This document shows, piece after piece, positions 24,239-33,204 of a stretch of DNA of 40,206 nt (its first letter is position 1; each line of letters opens with the position of its first letter). Made by a program: the position numbers and the translations under genes. The DNA is taken from the NCBI GenBank assembly GCA_002483425.1, contig DLHW01000044.1, forward strand, positions 1 to 40,206. Direction: 5' to 3'. The stretch is from Methylococcaceae bacterium UBA7658 (GTDB taxonomy: Bacteria; Pseudomonadota; Gammaproteobacteria; Methylococcales; Methylomonadaceae). Under the pieces are notes generated by a model, which was not told the origin of the DNA, ran no database searches, and worked only from the letters and a program-made list of their open reading frames with translations.

Positions 24239-26194
24239 ATGGAATATTTACACTTTACCGATAAGTTGTACGAATATTCAAGTTGGCGGACTCAGCTTAT
24301 TCAGAATATCGAGTTGTATCGGGAATGGCGGAAACGTTACGGCCTAGACGATACCAACAGCATTCACATCATTGAACATATCTTGCAAAATTTGTCGCAA
24401 GATCGTATCACTTTGGCGTTTGTCGCGGAATTCTCCCGCGGCAAAACCGAATTGATCAATGCGTTGTTTTTTGCGGAAACCGGTGTCAGATTATTACCTT
24501 CTTCACCTGGACGGACGACGATGTGTCCGGCCGAGATCTTTTGCGATGAAACAGGCGGCAGTTATATCCGGCTGATAGAAATCGAAACCCGTAATGAAAA
24601 TACTCCTTTTGTTCAATTAAAACAAGATGTTGACCGCTGGACGCAAATCGATTTGGACTGCGATAACCCAGGTCAAATGCAAACGGCTTTTCAGGAGTTG
24701 ATTGCTGTTAAACGGGTACCGTGCGCTACGGCGGTCGAATTGGGTCTTTTCGATGAAAAAGAAGCCGCTGAACAGGGTATTATCAATCCGGAAACCGTTG
24801 AAATTCCGCGCTGGCGGCATGCCCTTATCAGTTTTCCGCACCCGTTATTGAAAGCGGGCTTGGGAATTTTAGATACGCCGGGTTTGAATGCGTTAGGCAG
24901 CGAGCCGGAGTTGACTTTAAGCATGTTGCCTAGTGCTCAAGCTATTGTGTTTGTGCTGGCGGCCGACACCGGCGTAACAAAAAGCGATTTGAATATGTGG
25001 AACGATCATGTTTGCCGCGCAACTAACCGTGCTAAACAGGGTCTTGCCATCGTTATGAATAAAATCGATGCGATGTGGGATGAGTTGGATTTCGGTGGCT
25101 ACGAACAATCGATTCAATCGCAAATTCGCGGCTCCGCCGAAACTTTGGGTATTTCCGAACGCTTGATTTTTCCGGTATCGGCGAAACAAGCCTTGTTGGC
25201 GAAAATAAAAAATAATACAAAACTGCTTGAGCTGAGTAAAATCAGCGTTTTGGAGTCTTATTTATCCGACGATATTATCAATCAGCGCCAGAAAATCATG
25301 CTTGATGTGGTGTTGCGCGATGTCGGTTTTTTAATCAAGGAATCGTTTGTCTTAACCGAGATCAAATTTGAAAAAAGCGCGAAACTATTAGTCGATTCGC
25401 GAAAATTAAATTTCGAAAACCATGATAAATTGGCTGAAATGACGAGAAACGCCGAGTTGTCGCAGCAGGCGTACTATAAAAATATTGAGCATTTTCAATC
25501 GAGTAGTGAAATATTCCGGTTTAAATTAAAAGCTTTGATCGAATCGTTGTCGATAGCCAGGTTCGATCAAGTCATCAAATTGAACAAACAGGAAATCGAT
25601 AGCAGTATTACCACCTTTGTAATGAAAAACGGTATCAAAAAATTATTTACCGATTTGCATGACCTGCTGGAAGATTGCGTAACCAAGGCGGATGCAGCGC
25701 AACAGTTTATCTTAAAAATACATTCGGAATTCGATACGGAATACGGCTTTAAAGAGATTAAGCCTTATTTATTCGAAATCAAACCTTATCAGGATGAATT
25801 AGAAGATATTTTGAATAAAGGCGAAGCGTACCGGTCAAGTACCCGGTTAACGATGACGGAAAAAAGCATGGGCATTCAAAAACTCTATACAACCCTGCTT
25901 TTTCAAGCCCGTAACGTGTTGTTTAAAGCGCGCCGCGAAGCTACGATTTGGGGCGAAAATGTGATGTCGCCGATTAAACATCAAATCATCGACCATAAAA
26001 ATCAAATAGAAAACCGTTTAAATGTTTTGCACGCCGCCAACGAATCGAAAGAAAAATTACAGGAAAACCTTCGTCTTCAAGAAAATGAAGTTGCGCAGTT
26101 GAAAAAACAGCTTACGGAGTTAAAAGTGATTATCAAAACTTTGGAGTATTCGCAGGGAATCCATACCAATCAACTTGTTTCGGTAAACGGATAG
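24239..26194 (+). CDS. Dynamin-like GTPase
   Basis: The 651-residue product has a complete GTPase domain of the bacterial dynamin type: G1 AEFSRGKT (63-70), G2 with GRTT (91-94), G3 DTPG (212-215) and G4 NKID (274-277). A helical stalk-like region follows, ending in a long coiled coil (about 590-640, ENEVAQLKKQLTELKVIIK). No TM helix is evident. Bacterial dynamin-like proteins remodel or protect membranes, and some act in stress or phage defence; which applies here is unknown. The gene stands alone after a 568-bp gap, and the start codon lacks a clear Shine-Dalgarno. Confidence 0.85.
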   Translation: MEYLHFTDKLYEYSSWRTQLIQNIELYREWRKRYGLDDTNSIHIIEHILQNLSQDRITLAFVAEFSRGKTELINALFFAETGVRLLPSSPGRTTMCPAEIFCDETGGSYIRLIEIETRNENTPFVQLKQDVDRWTQIDLDCDNPGQMQTAFQELIAVKRVPCATAVELGLFDEKEAAEQGIINPETVEIPRWRHALISFPHPLLKAGLGILDTPGLNALGSEPELTLSMLPSAQAIVFVLAADTGVTKSDLNMWNDHVCRATNRAKQGLAIVMNKIDAMWDELDFGGYEQSIQSQIRGSAETLGISERLIFPVSAKQALLAKIKNNTKLLELSKISVLESYLSDDIINQRQKIMLDVVLRDVGFLIKESFVLTEIKFEKSAKLLVDSRKLNFENHDKLAEMTRNAELSQQAYYKNIEHFQSSSEIFRFKLKALIESLSIARFDQVIKLNKQEIDSSITTFVMKNGIKKLFTDLHDLLEDCVTKADAAQQFILKIHSEFDTEYGFKEIKPYLFEIKPYQDELEDILNKGEAYRSSTRLTMTEKSMGIQKLYTTLLFQARNVLFKARREATIWGENVMSPIKHQIIDHKNQIENRLNVLHAANESKEKLQENLRLQENEVAQLKKQLTELKVIIKTLEYSQGIHTNQLVSVNG

Positions 26195-26431
26195 TTGCTT
26201 GTTTGGGCGAGCGAATGTTCGAGCGCATAAAAACGGTTTAAGTGATTGAAATATTAATGTCTTTCGGCTTAACCGCATAAAATAAATACGAATCGTGCCG
26301 CGTGTTTACAAGTCAGCATGTTTACTAAATAATCGGACGCTGGTTTAAATTTCACTAATTTACGAAAGGCGGGTTTGCTAACTTTAATTAGCACGACATA
26401 AACTCTTAAATCCTAATCGATGAGGCACTGT

Positions 26432-28333
26432 ATGGATAAGAAATTAGAGCCGGTTAATTGCAAAATTACCAGTTTGTTAGCAGGAACATGCTTTTGTCTT
26501 ACGTCAAGTTTATCCTTAGCCGCTTCAGCTCTTCCGCAGGATAGCATTCCGGTTGTAGTGGAGGCGATACAGCGCCATGCGGACAAGTCCTATACGATAA
26601 TTGACGGAAAGGCAAAGAATCCGGCGCAAGCATGGCGGCTTAACTTTACCGATAACGGTGTCGAAGTTAATTCAGAAACCGCTCAAGAAACCAAACCTTT
26701 TCATTTGAGGTTATTACGATTTGGAGCTAGCGGTAAGTTGCAAGAGGTAATGCCGACAAACCCGATAGTTCAGAACAATACGGTGCGTTATTCCCACGGC
26801 CCCGTTGAAGCTTGGTATATCAACGGTCCGCTCGGTTTGGAACAGGGCTTTACGTTGCCTAAGACAACCGGACCGAAGGTAGTGTTAGAATTGACATCGA
26901 ATTGGCAAGCGGCTGGTTCGGGCAATTCAGTAGAGTTTACCGATGGCGTCCGGCGCTGGTCTTACAGTAATCTGCAAGCGAGAGATGCCGCCGGTAATAT
27001 TCTTCCGGCAGGTATGAGAGTCGCCGATGGCCGGGTCAGGATAGAGGTAACTACTCGTAATGCTATTTTTCCGGTCGTTATCGATCCGTTGTTGGCGCCT
27101 AAGCCGATCAAGTTTTATTCGACCACTAAATTTAACCGGTTTGGCAATGCCAGCGCGCTGTCGGGTGACGGTAAGACACTGTTTGCCGGAGGTTTGTATA
27201 ATGAAGTTTATATTTTTCAGAAAAGTTTAAGCGGTTGGGCTTATGTCCAAACATTGACCAAACCCGCCAATCTAAGATGCAATTCAAAAGTGAAATTATT
27301 CGGGAGCGCCTTGGCCTTATCGGCAAACGGCGCAACAGCGCTAGTGGGGGCGTCCGGTTTTGTACCGAGTGGTCTTCCTGGTTCGGATAATAAATATTTC
27401 TGTGCCGATCTGTCGGTATATGTCAAGAATGGCAGTACTTGGGTGTTAAACAAATTACTAACCAGTCCGGAGATTACGGTTAACGATGCTTACGGTTCGT
27501 CTGTCGCGTTGTCTGCCGACGGCAAAACAGCGTTGGTTGGGGCGGAGTTTACTAAATGCGCCGCAAGTACGGATAAGTGTGGAGCTGCTTATGTCTTCGA
27601 GCGTCGTACAAGCGGTTGGGTTAAACGCAGTAGATTTTTAGGCGCGCAAACTTACCCGGACAAAATCAAAGGCTATTTCGGCTCGGCTACGGCCTTGTCC
27701 GCCAACGGCCTTTGGGGTTTGATCGGAGCTAGGTCGGGCGATAGCGCCTGGACGTTCGGACGAATTAGCGGCGTCTGGAAACAATTACAAAAATTAACTT
27801 TGCCTTTAAGTTATAAAAGCTACGGTTTCGGCAGCGCTTTGGGACTCACTGGCGATGGCGCGCGCGCCTTGATCGGTGCGGAAGACGCCAGCGGCGCTGA
27901 CTATTGTAAAGGTAGCTGGGTCAGCTATTGCGGTGCAGCCTATTCTTTCAAACGGACAGGTAGCGCCTACGCCTTGGAGTCCAGAATGACTGCATTGGAT
28001 GCCGGCGGCTCCTATTTTTTTGGCGAAGCATTGGCGCTATCCGCGAATGGCCTGCGGGCGGTAGTGGGCGCAAACGGAGCGGATTGTCCAAAAGGCAACT
28101 GTGGAGCGGCGTATTTTTTTGTTTGGAACGGCAAGAACTGGATCCAGCAAGGCCGCTATACCAGCCCGACCGCTGGCGCAGGCGGCGGCGGGAAGGGCGG
28201 CAGTTTTGGGAAAGGCATAACAGCATCTTCTGACGGCAATAGTGTTGCTGTTAGCGCGAAAACCGAAGATTGCACGACAGGTTCAGAAGATGATTGTGGA
28301 GCAGTCTATTTGTATTCGCCGGTTTATCAATGA
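26432..28333 (+). CDS. Secreted FG-GAP repeat beta-propeller protein
   Basis: The ATG at 26432 is preferred over 26420 because GAGG lies six bases before it. The 633-residue product has an N-terminal signal segment (SLLAGTCFCLTSSLSLAASA, cleavage near residue 35), a beta-rich domain to about 220, and then at least seven FG-GAP/integrin-like repeats of 50-60 residues with cores such as FGSALALSANGATALVGA and YGSSVALSADGKTALVGA. Cysteine pairs (for example KCAASTDKCGAAY, DCPKGNCGAAY) recur in several blades and may form disulfides. It probably works at the cell surface in binding; ligand unknown. The 237-bp gap before it has no gene. Confidence 0.82.
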   Translation: MDKKLEPVNCKITSLLAGTCFCLTSSLSLAASALPQDSIPVVVEAIQRHADKSYTIIDGKAKNPAQAWRLNFTDNGVEVNSETAQETKPFHLRLLRFGASGKLQEVMPTNPIVQNNTVRYSHGPVEAWYINGPLGLEQGFTLPKTTGPKVVLELTSNWQAAGSGNSVEFTDGVRRWSYSNLQARDAAGNILPAGMRVADGRVRIEVTTRNAIFPVVIDPLLAPKPIKFYSTTKFNRFGNASALSGDGKTLFAGGLYNEVYIFQKSLSGWAYVQTLTKPANLRCNSKVKLFGSALALSANGATALVGASGFVPSGLPGSDNKYFCADLSVYVKNGSTWVLNKLLTSPEITVNDAYGSSVALSADGKTALVGAEFTKCAASTDKCGAAYVFERRTSGWVKRSRFLGAQTYPDKIKGYFGSATALSANGLWGLIGARSGDSAWTFGRISGVWKQLQKLTLPLSYKSYGFGSALGLTGDGARALIGAEDASGADYCKGSWVSYCGAAYSFKRTGSAYALESRMTALDAGGSYFFGEALALSANGLRAVVGANGADCPKGNCGAAYFFVWNGKNWIQQGRYTSPTAGAGGGGKGGSFGKGITASSDGNSVAVSAKTEDCTTGSEDDCGAVYLYSPVYQ

Positions 28334-28452
28334 TAAAACTAAGGCCGCAACTACACTTCTGGGTAAATTGGCTGCAATTAAAACTTGTAGCGCTCGCGTG
28401 GATTGAAGAGGTATCGCCAGCATAAATTTGAAGCTTTTAATGAAATGAAAGC

Positions 28453-28481
28453 ATTAGGTTGCGTGTCATTCACAACCTAAT
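28453..28481. terminator. Hairpin between convergent FG-GAP and Hsp70 genes
   Basis: ATTAGGTTG and CAACCTAAT form a perfect 9-bp stem with an 11-nt loop in the 170-bp gap between the two converging genes. The flanking T-runs are short, so this is a possible bidirectional terminator. Confidence 0.45.
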
Positions 28482-28503
28482 CTTAGCATCTTATTAAGGT
28501 CGT

Positions 28504-30348
28504 TTAATCTCCGGACCGCACATCAAACTCAATCTTCCAGCGGGCATTGTCTTTCTTTGAAACCGCTTGCAATTCAAGCGTTCCCAGTTCGGTCACGGCG
28601 GCACATAAATGCACTGGAACCACTTCACCCGCTTTGCCGCCTTCTTTTTCCAGAGTAATTTCTATCTCTTCCAATTCCGACAGTTCATCGCGGCTCCAGT
28701 GGTTTAAGCGGGTGCCGACCCGGTCTTCGCGCCGCGAGGTCGAAGCGAAGAAGCGGAAGCGTACCGGTTCGCCGACAACCAGGCCGAATTCCTCGTTCGG
28801 CAATTCTTGTTGGGTGCCTTCCTCCATGCCGAAAGGGGCGATACACAAGGCTTGGATCTCGGGCGGTATGCCGGGTACGGACGGCATCGAGCTTTCAATG
28901 CCGACGTAATACGAGGCCGCCGCGCCGCCCTTGATGCGAACGCCTTTGCCTTTGCGGACGACGCCGTAATAGGTCGCCCCTCTGGCGACGGCAAGATCGA
29001 GGTCGTTACCGGACAACAGGCGCGCAGGCGGCGCTTGTTCTGCTTCGAGCCAACCGTTCAGGGTAGTCATTAAACGGTTGGCGAGCACTTCCGCTTTCAG
29101 TACGCCGCCGTTGAAGAGCACGGCGGTTGGATGAATAAAAGAGGCGTTCTCCGCCAATTTGACGCCTTCCAGTTCCCCGGCCGCATTCTGCTGTTTCGCG
29201 AGGAAAGCGGCGAGATGCCGGGTAATGCCCGCGTCCTGAGCATACGGCAAGCCAGACGTCCGTAAACCGGTACGCGGTTTCATAACCGGTCGCGTACTGG
29301 CTGGAACTTGCGGCAGAAAGCCTTCAACGAGAACCTGACCGGCTTCGGTGCGGGTTAGCTCGGTACGAAGCGTTCCGCCGATTAACGAGGACCCCCGGTT
29401 TGCTATTACCACAGGAATGCTTTCCAGCTCGGGATTGTTAAGCAGTTTTTCTTTCCCTTCCCGGCAACTGTGCGCTAAAGCTTGGAATTGCCAAGGTTGC
29501 AGCGATTTTCCCTCGGTTTCCAATTTGCTTTTAACAGTATAAGCGAGCGCTAAATCCATGTTATCGCCGCCAAGTAAGATATGGTCGCCGATCGCCACGC
29601 GGGTAAATTCGAGGTTGCCGTCCCTTTCCGTGACCGCAATCAGCGATAAGTCGGTTGTGCCGCCGCCGATGTCGATGACGAGGATGATGTCGCCGACACG
29701 CACTTGTTTTCGCCAGTTATCGTGGTTTTTTTCAATCCAACTGTACAATGCGGCCTGAGGTTCTTCTAGCAAGATGGCGTGACCGAAGCCGACCGTCCTA
29801 GCGGCCTCCACAGTCAGTTCCCGCGCGGCTGGATCGAACGAGGCGGGCACGGTGATGACGATGTCTTGTTGCTCCATCGGCGCATCGGGGTGTTTGTTAC
29901 GCCAAGCTTCCCGTAGATGCTCTAAGTATGCAACCGTCGCTTGAAAAGGCGAGATGCGCGCCACTTCTTCTGGCGCTTCGGCAGGCAAAATGGGCGCTTT
30001 ACAATCGACGCCGGAATGGCAGAGCCAGCTTTTCGCGCTCGAAACCAATCGAATCGGCGTTTTGCCGCCCAGATTACGCGCGATCTCGCCCACTAAATGT
30101 TTAGGTTTGCCGGTCCAGGGCAGGGCGATATCGCCTTCGGCTAATTCCGCATCATGGGCTTGGTAAATAAAGGACGGCAGTTGCAAGCTCTCTTCCACTG
30201 TCCCGGGTGCGGTCAGTTGGGGAACGGGCATGACGTGTTGGACGAACTCATCTTGCTTAATGCCGCTGATGTTAGCATACGATAAAACGCAATGGGTCGT
30301 TCCTAAGTCAATGCCGATGGAAAATTGTGAGGATGGTGAGTTGTTCAT
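28504..30348 (-). CDS. Hsp70 family protein (DnaK-like ATPase)
   Basis: The 614-residue product opens with the Hsp70 phosphate-1 motif IGIDLGTTHCVLSYA. It also has VITVPASFDPAARELTVEAA, EEPQAALYSW, the phosphate-2 motif VIDIGGGTTDLSLI, and LFNGGVLKAE. After residue 400 it differs from DnaK and lacks the usual linker and substrate-binding lid, so its clients are likely special. Similar Hsp70-like genes are found next to DUF2760 genes in other proteobacteria, as here. It is the last gene of a minus-strand cluster with a 40-bp gap from a 35-residue membrane peptide gene. Confidence 0.9.
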   Translation of the reverse strand: MNNSPSSQFSIGIDLGTTHCVLSYANISGIKQDEFVQHVMPVPQLTAPGTVEESLQLPSFIYQAHDAELAEGDIALPWTGKPKHLVGEIARNLGGKTPIRLVSSAKSWLCHSGVDCKAPILPAEAPEEVARISPFQATVAYLEHLREAWRNKHPDAPMEQQDIVITVPASFDPAARELTVEAARTVGFGHAILLEEPQAALYSWIEKNHDNWRKQVRVGDIILVIDIGGGTTDLSLIAVTERDGNLEFTRVAIGDHILLGGDNMDLALAYTVKSKLETEGKSLQPWQFQALAHSCREGKEKLLNNPELESIPVVIANRGSSLIGGTLRTELTRTEAGQVLVEGFLPQVPASTRPVMKPRTGLRTSGLPYAQDAGITRHLAAFLAKQQNAAGELEGVKLAENASFIHPTAVLFNGGVLKAEVLANRLMTTLNGWLEAEQAPPARLLSGNDLDLAVARGATYYGVVRKGKGVRIKGGAAASYYVGIESSMPSVPGIPPEIQALCIAPFGMEEGTQQELPNEEFGLVVGEPVRFRFFASTSRREDRVGTRLNHWSRDELSELEEIEITLEKEGGKAGEVVPVHLCAAVTELGTLELQAVSKKDNARWKIEFDVRSGD

Positions 30349-30388
30349 CTTTAAATGGTGGGAATAGGCTTGGAAAATTCTGGATTTG

Positions 30389-30496
30389 CTATTTTTTAAA
30401 TATGAAATACAAAATTACCGCAATGATAATTAAGGCAAGAATACCGCTGGGCGTGTAAATTAAAGCTATGCCTGTTGGAAAGGACGTTTGGCCCAT
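30389..30496 (-). CDS. 35-residue single-span membrane peptide
   Basis: The start is ATG at 30496 with GAGAG four bases upstream. The sequence is MGQTSFPTGIALIYTPSG, then a hydrophobic helix ILALIIIAVILYFIF and a KK end. This is typical of small inner-membrane peptides with an N-out/C-in orientation. It lies between the DUF2760 and Hsp70-like genes in the same direction, in an otherwise gene-free 224-bp gap, which supports it as a real member of this cluster. Function unknown. Confidence 0.5.
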   Translation of the reverse strand: MGQTSFPTGIALIYTPSGILALIIIAVILYFIFKK

Positions 30497-30572
30497 TTTG
30501 CTCTCGTACAAGAAAAGGTTTATTAATCGGTTTTAAATGAAGATACTTTCTTAAGGTTTTACATAAAATTCA

Positions 30573-31232
30573 CTATAACTCGATTTCCGCCGCAGCCACG
30601 ATAGCCGGATTATAGCCTTGCGTAAGTTTAGGTAAACGCACACCGGTTACTTGCCAGCCTTTGTGGACCAAGGTTCCGGTAAAAGGTGCCGCACCGACAA
30701 TATTGCCGGTTAAGCGGTTGGCGGCGGCGTCGAAACCGGTAGTTAATGTTATCTGGCTGCCTTCTGGTTCGCTACGAATGGGTGTCAAAGTAAAATGTTC
30801 GTTAAGCGCTTTATAACAACCTTCATGCACTACGCGGGCGGCCGCGCCGATGTCGGCGTCGCTGTAAGCGGTGATGTCTTCATTAATAAAGTCGATAAAG
30901 CGCGCTTCTTTTTGTAATAAACCGAGGACTTGCAAGGCGGCGTCCGGCGTATATTCCTTGAGAATAACAGGTTCGGGCGCAGGCGCGGGGATAAGCTTTT
31001 CAACTTCAACGATTTTTTCAACAATTTTAACAACCGGTTCAGCCGGGTGCTGAACGGCTTTTATACCTTCATGGATTTTGGAGCGGCTTTTTGAAAAAAG
31101 CATCGCCAGCAGCAAAAGAATCAGTAAGGCCATTAGCGCTACGACGGCGCCGGCAAGACAGACGTGCCATAAATCGAAAGTGGCGGGCCGAAGCGATAGA
31201 TCGATAGTATACGAGTTCATGAGCGATTCCAT
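30573..31232 (-). CDS. DUF2760 domain protein, membrane-anchored
   Basis: The 219-residue product has a TM helix near the N-terminus (about 23-48, AGAVVALMALLILLLLAMLF), a variable linker rich in Glu, Val and Pro, and a C-terminal domain of DUF2760 (PF10816) type: ALQVLGLLQKEARFIDFINED, then DADIGAAARVVHEGCYKAL. DUF2760 genes recur beside Hsp70-like genes, which suggests a membrane partner for that ATPase. The start could be ATG 31232 or 31220; the first lies five bases after the upstream stop. Most of the protein is predicted cytoplasmic. Confidence 0.85.
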   Translation of the reverse strand: MESLMNSYTIDLSLRPATFDLWHVCLAGAVVALMALLILLLLAMLFSKSRSKIHEGIKAVQHPAEPVVKIVEKIVEVEKLIPAPAPEPVILKEYTPDAALQVLGLLQKEARFIDFINEDITAYSDADIGAAARVVHEGCYKALNEHFTLTPIRSEPEGSQITLTTGFDAAANRLTGNIVGAAPFTGTLVHKGWQVTGVRLPKLTQGYNPAIVAAAEIEL

Positions 31233-31237
31233 AGGGT

Positions 31238-31783
31238 TTACGGCTGGCCTGCTTTGCGCGCGGCTTGAGCGAAGATCATTCCTTGCAGCGCGTTGCGTGT
31301 GGTTTGAATACGGATTTGGCGTAAATGCCGGTCTGCCAATACTCCCGGTACTTTCTGAGCTAAGTAAACCTCTCTCACTTTAGAGAGCACGGGTTCACAC
31401 TGTTTGATGATCTCCTCCGTCGCTTTGCGGCTGTCCATATCCAGGAAGGCCGGCTTTTGCATGTTTTCGCCGATACATTTTTTATAATCATATTTAGAAG
31501 CTTGTATTTTTTTGATAGTGGTTTCAGTAAGGACGGTGTTTTGCCATTCGTCCTCTGCGGTTTCGGCAAAGGCGTTGACTGAAAACAACAGGACAGCCGT
31601 TAATATTGCTTTAGCGAAGCTCTGAACAAGTTGATTTCGTTCATTCCACAAGGCCGTAAGCGGGTTCGGCAAGTTAAGATGTCCTTTAGAGTGCGCCACG
31701 GACGAAATCAAGCGGTTGCCGTTCCTTCTGAGTTTGTCGAAGGACTTAGACAGAGCATTCTGAGGTAAAAAATGCATTTTCAT
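31238..31783 (-). CDS. Secreted protein of unknown function with an in-frame repeat insertion
   Basis: The ATG at 31783 is preceded by GAGGA five bases upstream, so this start is good. The 181 residues begin MKMHFLPQN, continue with a 46-residue unusual segment (LSKSFDKLRRNG... to ...NERNQLVQS) and only then reach a signal-peptide core FAKAILTAVLLFSVNAFA. The mature part (about 105 residues) is charged and helical with two cysteines (KKCIGEN, KQCEPV). The 46 residues are encoded by a 138-bp segment bounded by inverted repeats. Whether the long form is still exported, or translation restarts at a TTG at 31651, is unclear. First gene of the DUF2760/Hsp70 cluster. Confidence 0.7.
   Translation of the reverse strand: MKMHFLPQNALSKSFDKLRRNGNRLISSVAHSKGHLNLPNPLTALWNERNQLVQSFAKAILTAVLLFSVNAFAETAEDEWQNTVLTETTIKKIQASKYDYKKCIGENMQKPAFLDMDSRKATEEIIKQCEPVLSKVREVYLAQKVPGVLADRHLRQIRIQTTRNALQGMIFAQAARKAGQP
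31619..31756. repeat. 138-bp inverted-repeat element inserted in frame in a coding gene
   Basis: The ends are GCTCTG (31619-31624) and CAGAGC (31751-31756), with a second inverted pair TTGATTTCGT (31631-31640) and ACGAAATCAA (31702-31711). Near one end is TTCTGAGTTTGTCGAAGGAC, a variant of the common proteobacterial GAGCTTGTCGAAGG repeat. The length is exactly 46 codons with no stop in the host frame, so the gene stays open. Confidence 0.65.
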
Positions 31784-32221
31784 GAGCTTCCTCTTTAAAA
31801 ATCCGGATTAAATAGTGATTGATTTCCCCAATTCTACGCTATGCGTTTTGAAATGAAAATTTCTCGCAATGAAAAATAACCGGGTTATGAACGTTTATCT
31901 GGTTTCATTGATCGGTTCAGGCGCATTTCTTTGTGTACGGCTCATAATTATTATAATTCTCATCATAATATTTTACTTGTTCATAAGGTCTTAATTTTAC
32001 TGGATAACGGTTCCGATAGCGGTTTATCCGCGTAATAATTTTTATGATTAAGATTATAACGGGGGCTGGGGAGTGATCGGTTTAGAGATTGCTTTCTCAA
32101 TGAAATCAAACATTAAAAAATTGTAAAACGACAGCGAAAAGTTTGGCGCACGGTTTGCTTTATTTTTTATAGATTCAGTTTAAACCGGTTGTCTTCCTGA
32201 AAGAAAGTAAAGCTGCTCACT
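31784..32221. other. Intergenic stretch, 438 bp, between divergent transcription units
   Basis: It separates the minus-strand DUF2760/Hsp70 cluster from the plus-strand accessory series and must hold promoters for both. It is AT-rich. A 41-codon plus-strand frame (31869-31994) would encode an extremely Ile-rich hydrophobic helix, but it has no ribosome-binding site and may just reflect AT-rich DNA. No clear promoter was identified. Confidence 0.4.
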
Positions 32222-33169
32222 ATGAATACTCAGCCTAGAATCCAAATAAAAAAAATTCCCAGCGGTTATCGGGGAACGATGAGGACAATTGAACATATCT
32301 GCGATTTGATTAAAACCGGCGCCAAAGATTTTACGGTCCGCCGGACGGCTATCGATATTCTTATCCAGCGAGCGGTTAAACCTAAAGATTACCTGGGCGA
32401 AATCAAAGCATTGTTCGAATGGGTTCAGCAAAACATCCGCTATACCAAGGATACTTTCCGGGTTGAAGTGCTGCATTCGGCTAAACGAATGCTGGAAATA
32501 AGGGCCGGCGACTGCGATGACATGACGATCTTGCTCGGCGCGCTGCTGGAAACCATTGGGCATCCGGTAAGGTTGGTGCTGAGCGGTTCCGATCCGATGC
32601 TGCAGGATCGTTTCAGCCATATTTTTCTGGAAGTCTTTCATAACGGCCGATGGATTCCGTTAGACGCCACAATGCCTCATCCCATGGGGTGGTCGTCGCA
32701 GGCGCCGGTTAAAAAAGTCATAGTAATAGAGAGGAGTGAAACGATGCAATCAGACGCGACCGATATGAACGGGATTGGCGATTTAGGCGCAATTCCGGAT
32801 TGGCTCAGGCAATTGCTCAAGTCGATAAGACATGAGGCGGTTAAACCCCAAGATCCGCGGATCAAATCCTTATGGGAATTATTGCGCCAGCGGCAAGTGT
32901 TAGGCCGAAGCCGGTGGTTAAAAGCAGTGTTGCGCCGGATTTGGCGGCAAGGTCTTGCTGCCCGCGCCCGTCCCCGGTTAGCCAATCGGGTAGTAAGTAG
33001 ATTACGGTATTGGCGAATTTTGCCGCAGAAAACAAATGCATTAAAAACCCCGCTAACCCCTGCCGGTATGCGTCCGGTCAGTCCGGTGGGATTAAGGCCG
33101 GTTGCTTCGGTCCGGCCTGTCGCCATGCAAACGGTTAAGCCTGTCGCAGTACAACGGACGGCGAAATAA
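32222..33169 (+). CDS. Transglutaminase-like cysteine enzyme with a basic C-terminal tail
   Basis: Residues 55-165 form a transglutaminase/papain-fold domain with a visible triad: Cys98 in AGDCDDMTILLGALLE, His133 in FSHIFLEVF and Asp148 in WIPLDAT. The WVQQNIRYTKD upstream is also typical. Bacterial members are mostly peptidases or amidases and sometimes cross-linking enzymes. Residues 200-270 are strongly basic and helical, and 283-311 repeat RPV/KPV units. There is no signal peptide. The internal NGIGDLGA resembles the GLG motifs of the following genes. It is the first gene of the accessory series; the next starts 36 bp later. I infer it processes or cross-links the products downstream. 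Confidence 0.75.
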   Translation: MNTQPRIQIKKIPSGYRGTMRTIEHICDLIKTGAKDFTVRRTAIDILIQRAVKPKDYLGEIKALFEWVQQNIRYTKDTFRVEVLHSAKRMLEIRAGDCDDMTILLGALLETIGHPVRLVLSGSDPMLQDRFSHIFLEVFHNGRWIPLDATMPHPMGWSSQAPVKKVIVIERSETMQSDATDMNGIGDLGAIPDWLRQLLKSIRHEAVKPQDPRIKSLWELLRQRQVLGRSRWLKAVLRRIWRQGLAARARPRLANRVVSRLRYWRILPQKTNALKTPLTPAGMRPVSPVGLRPVASVRPVAMQTVKPVAVQRTAK

Positions 33170-33204
33170 ATGGATTCGAAATCATAAAAAATTGGGTTGC
33201 CGGT

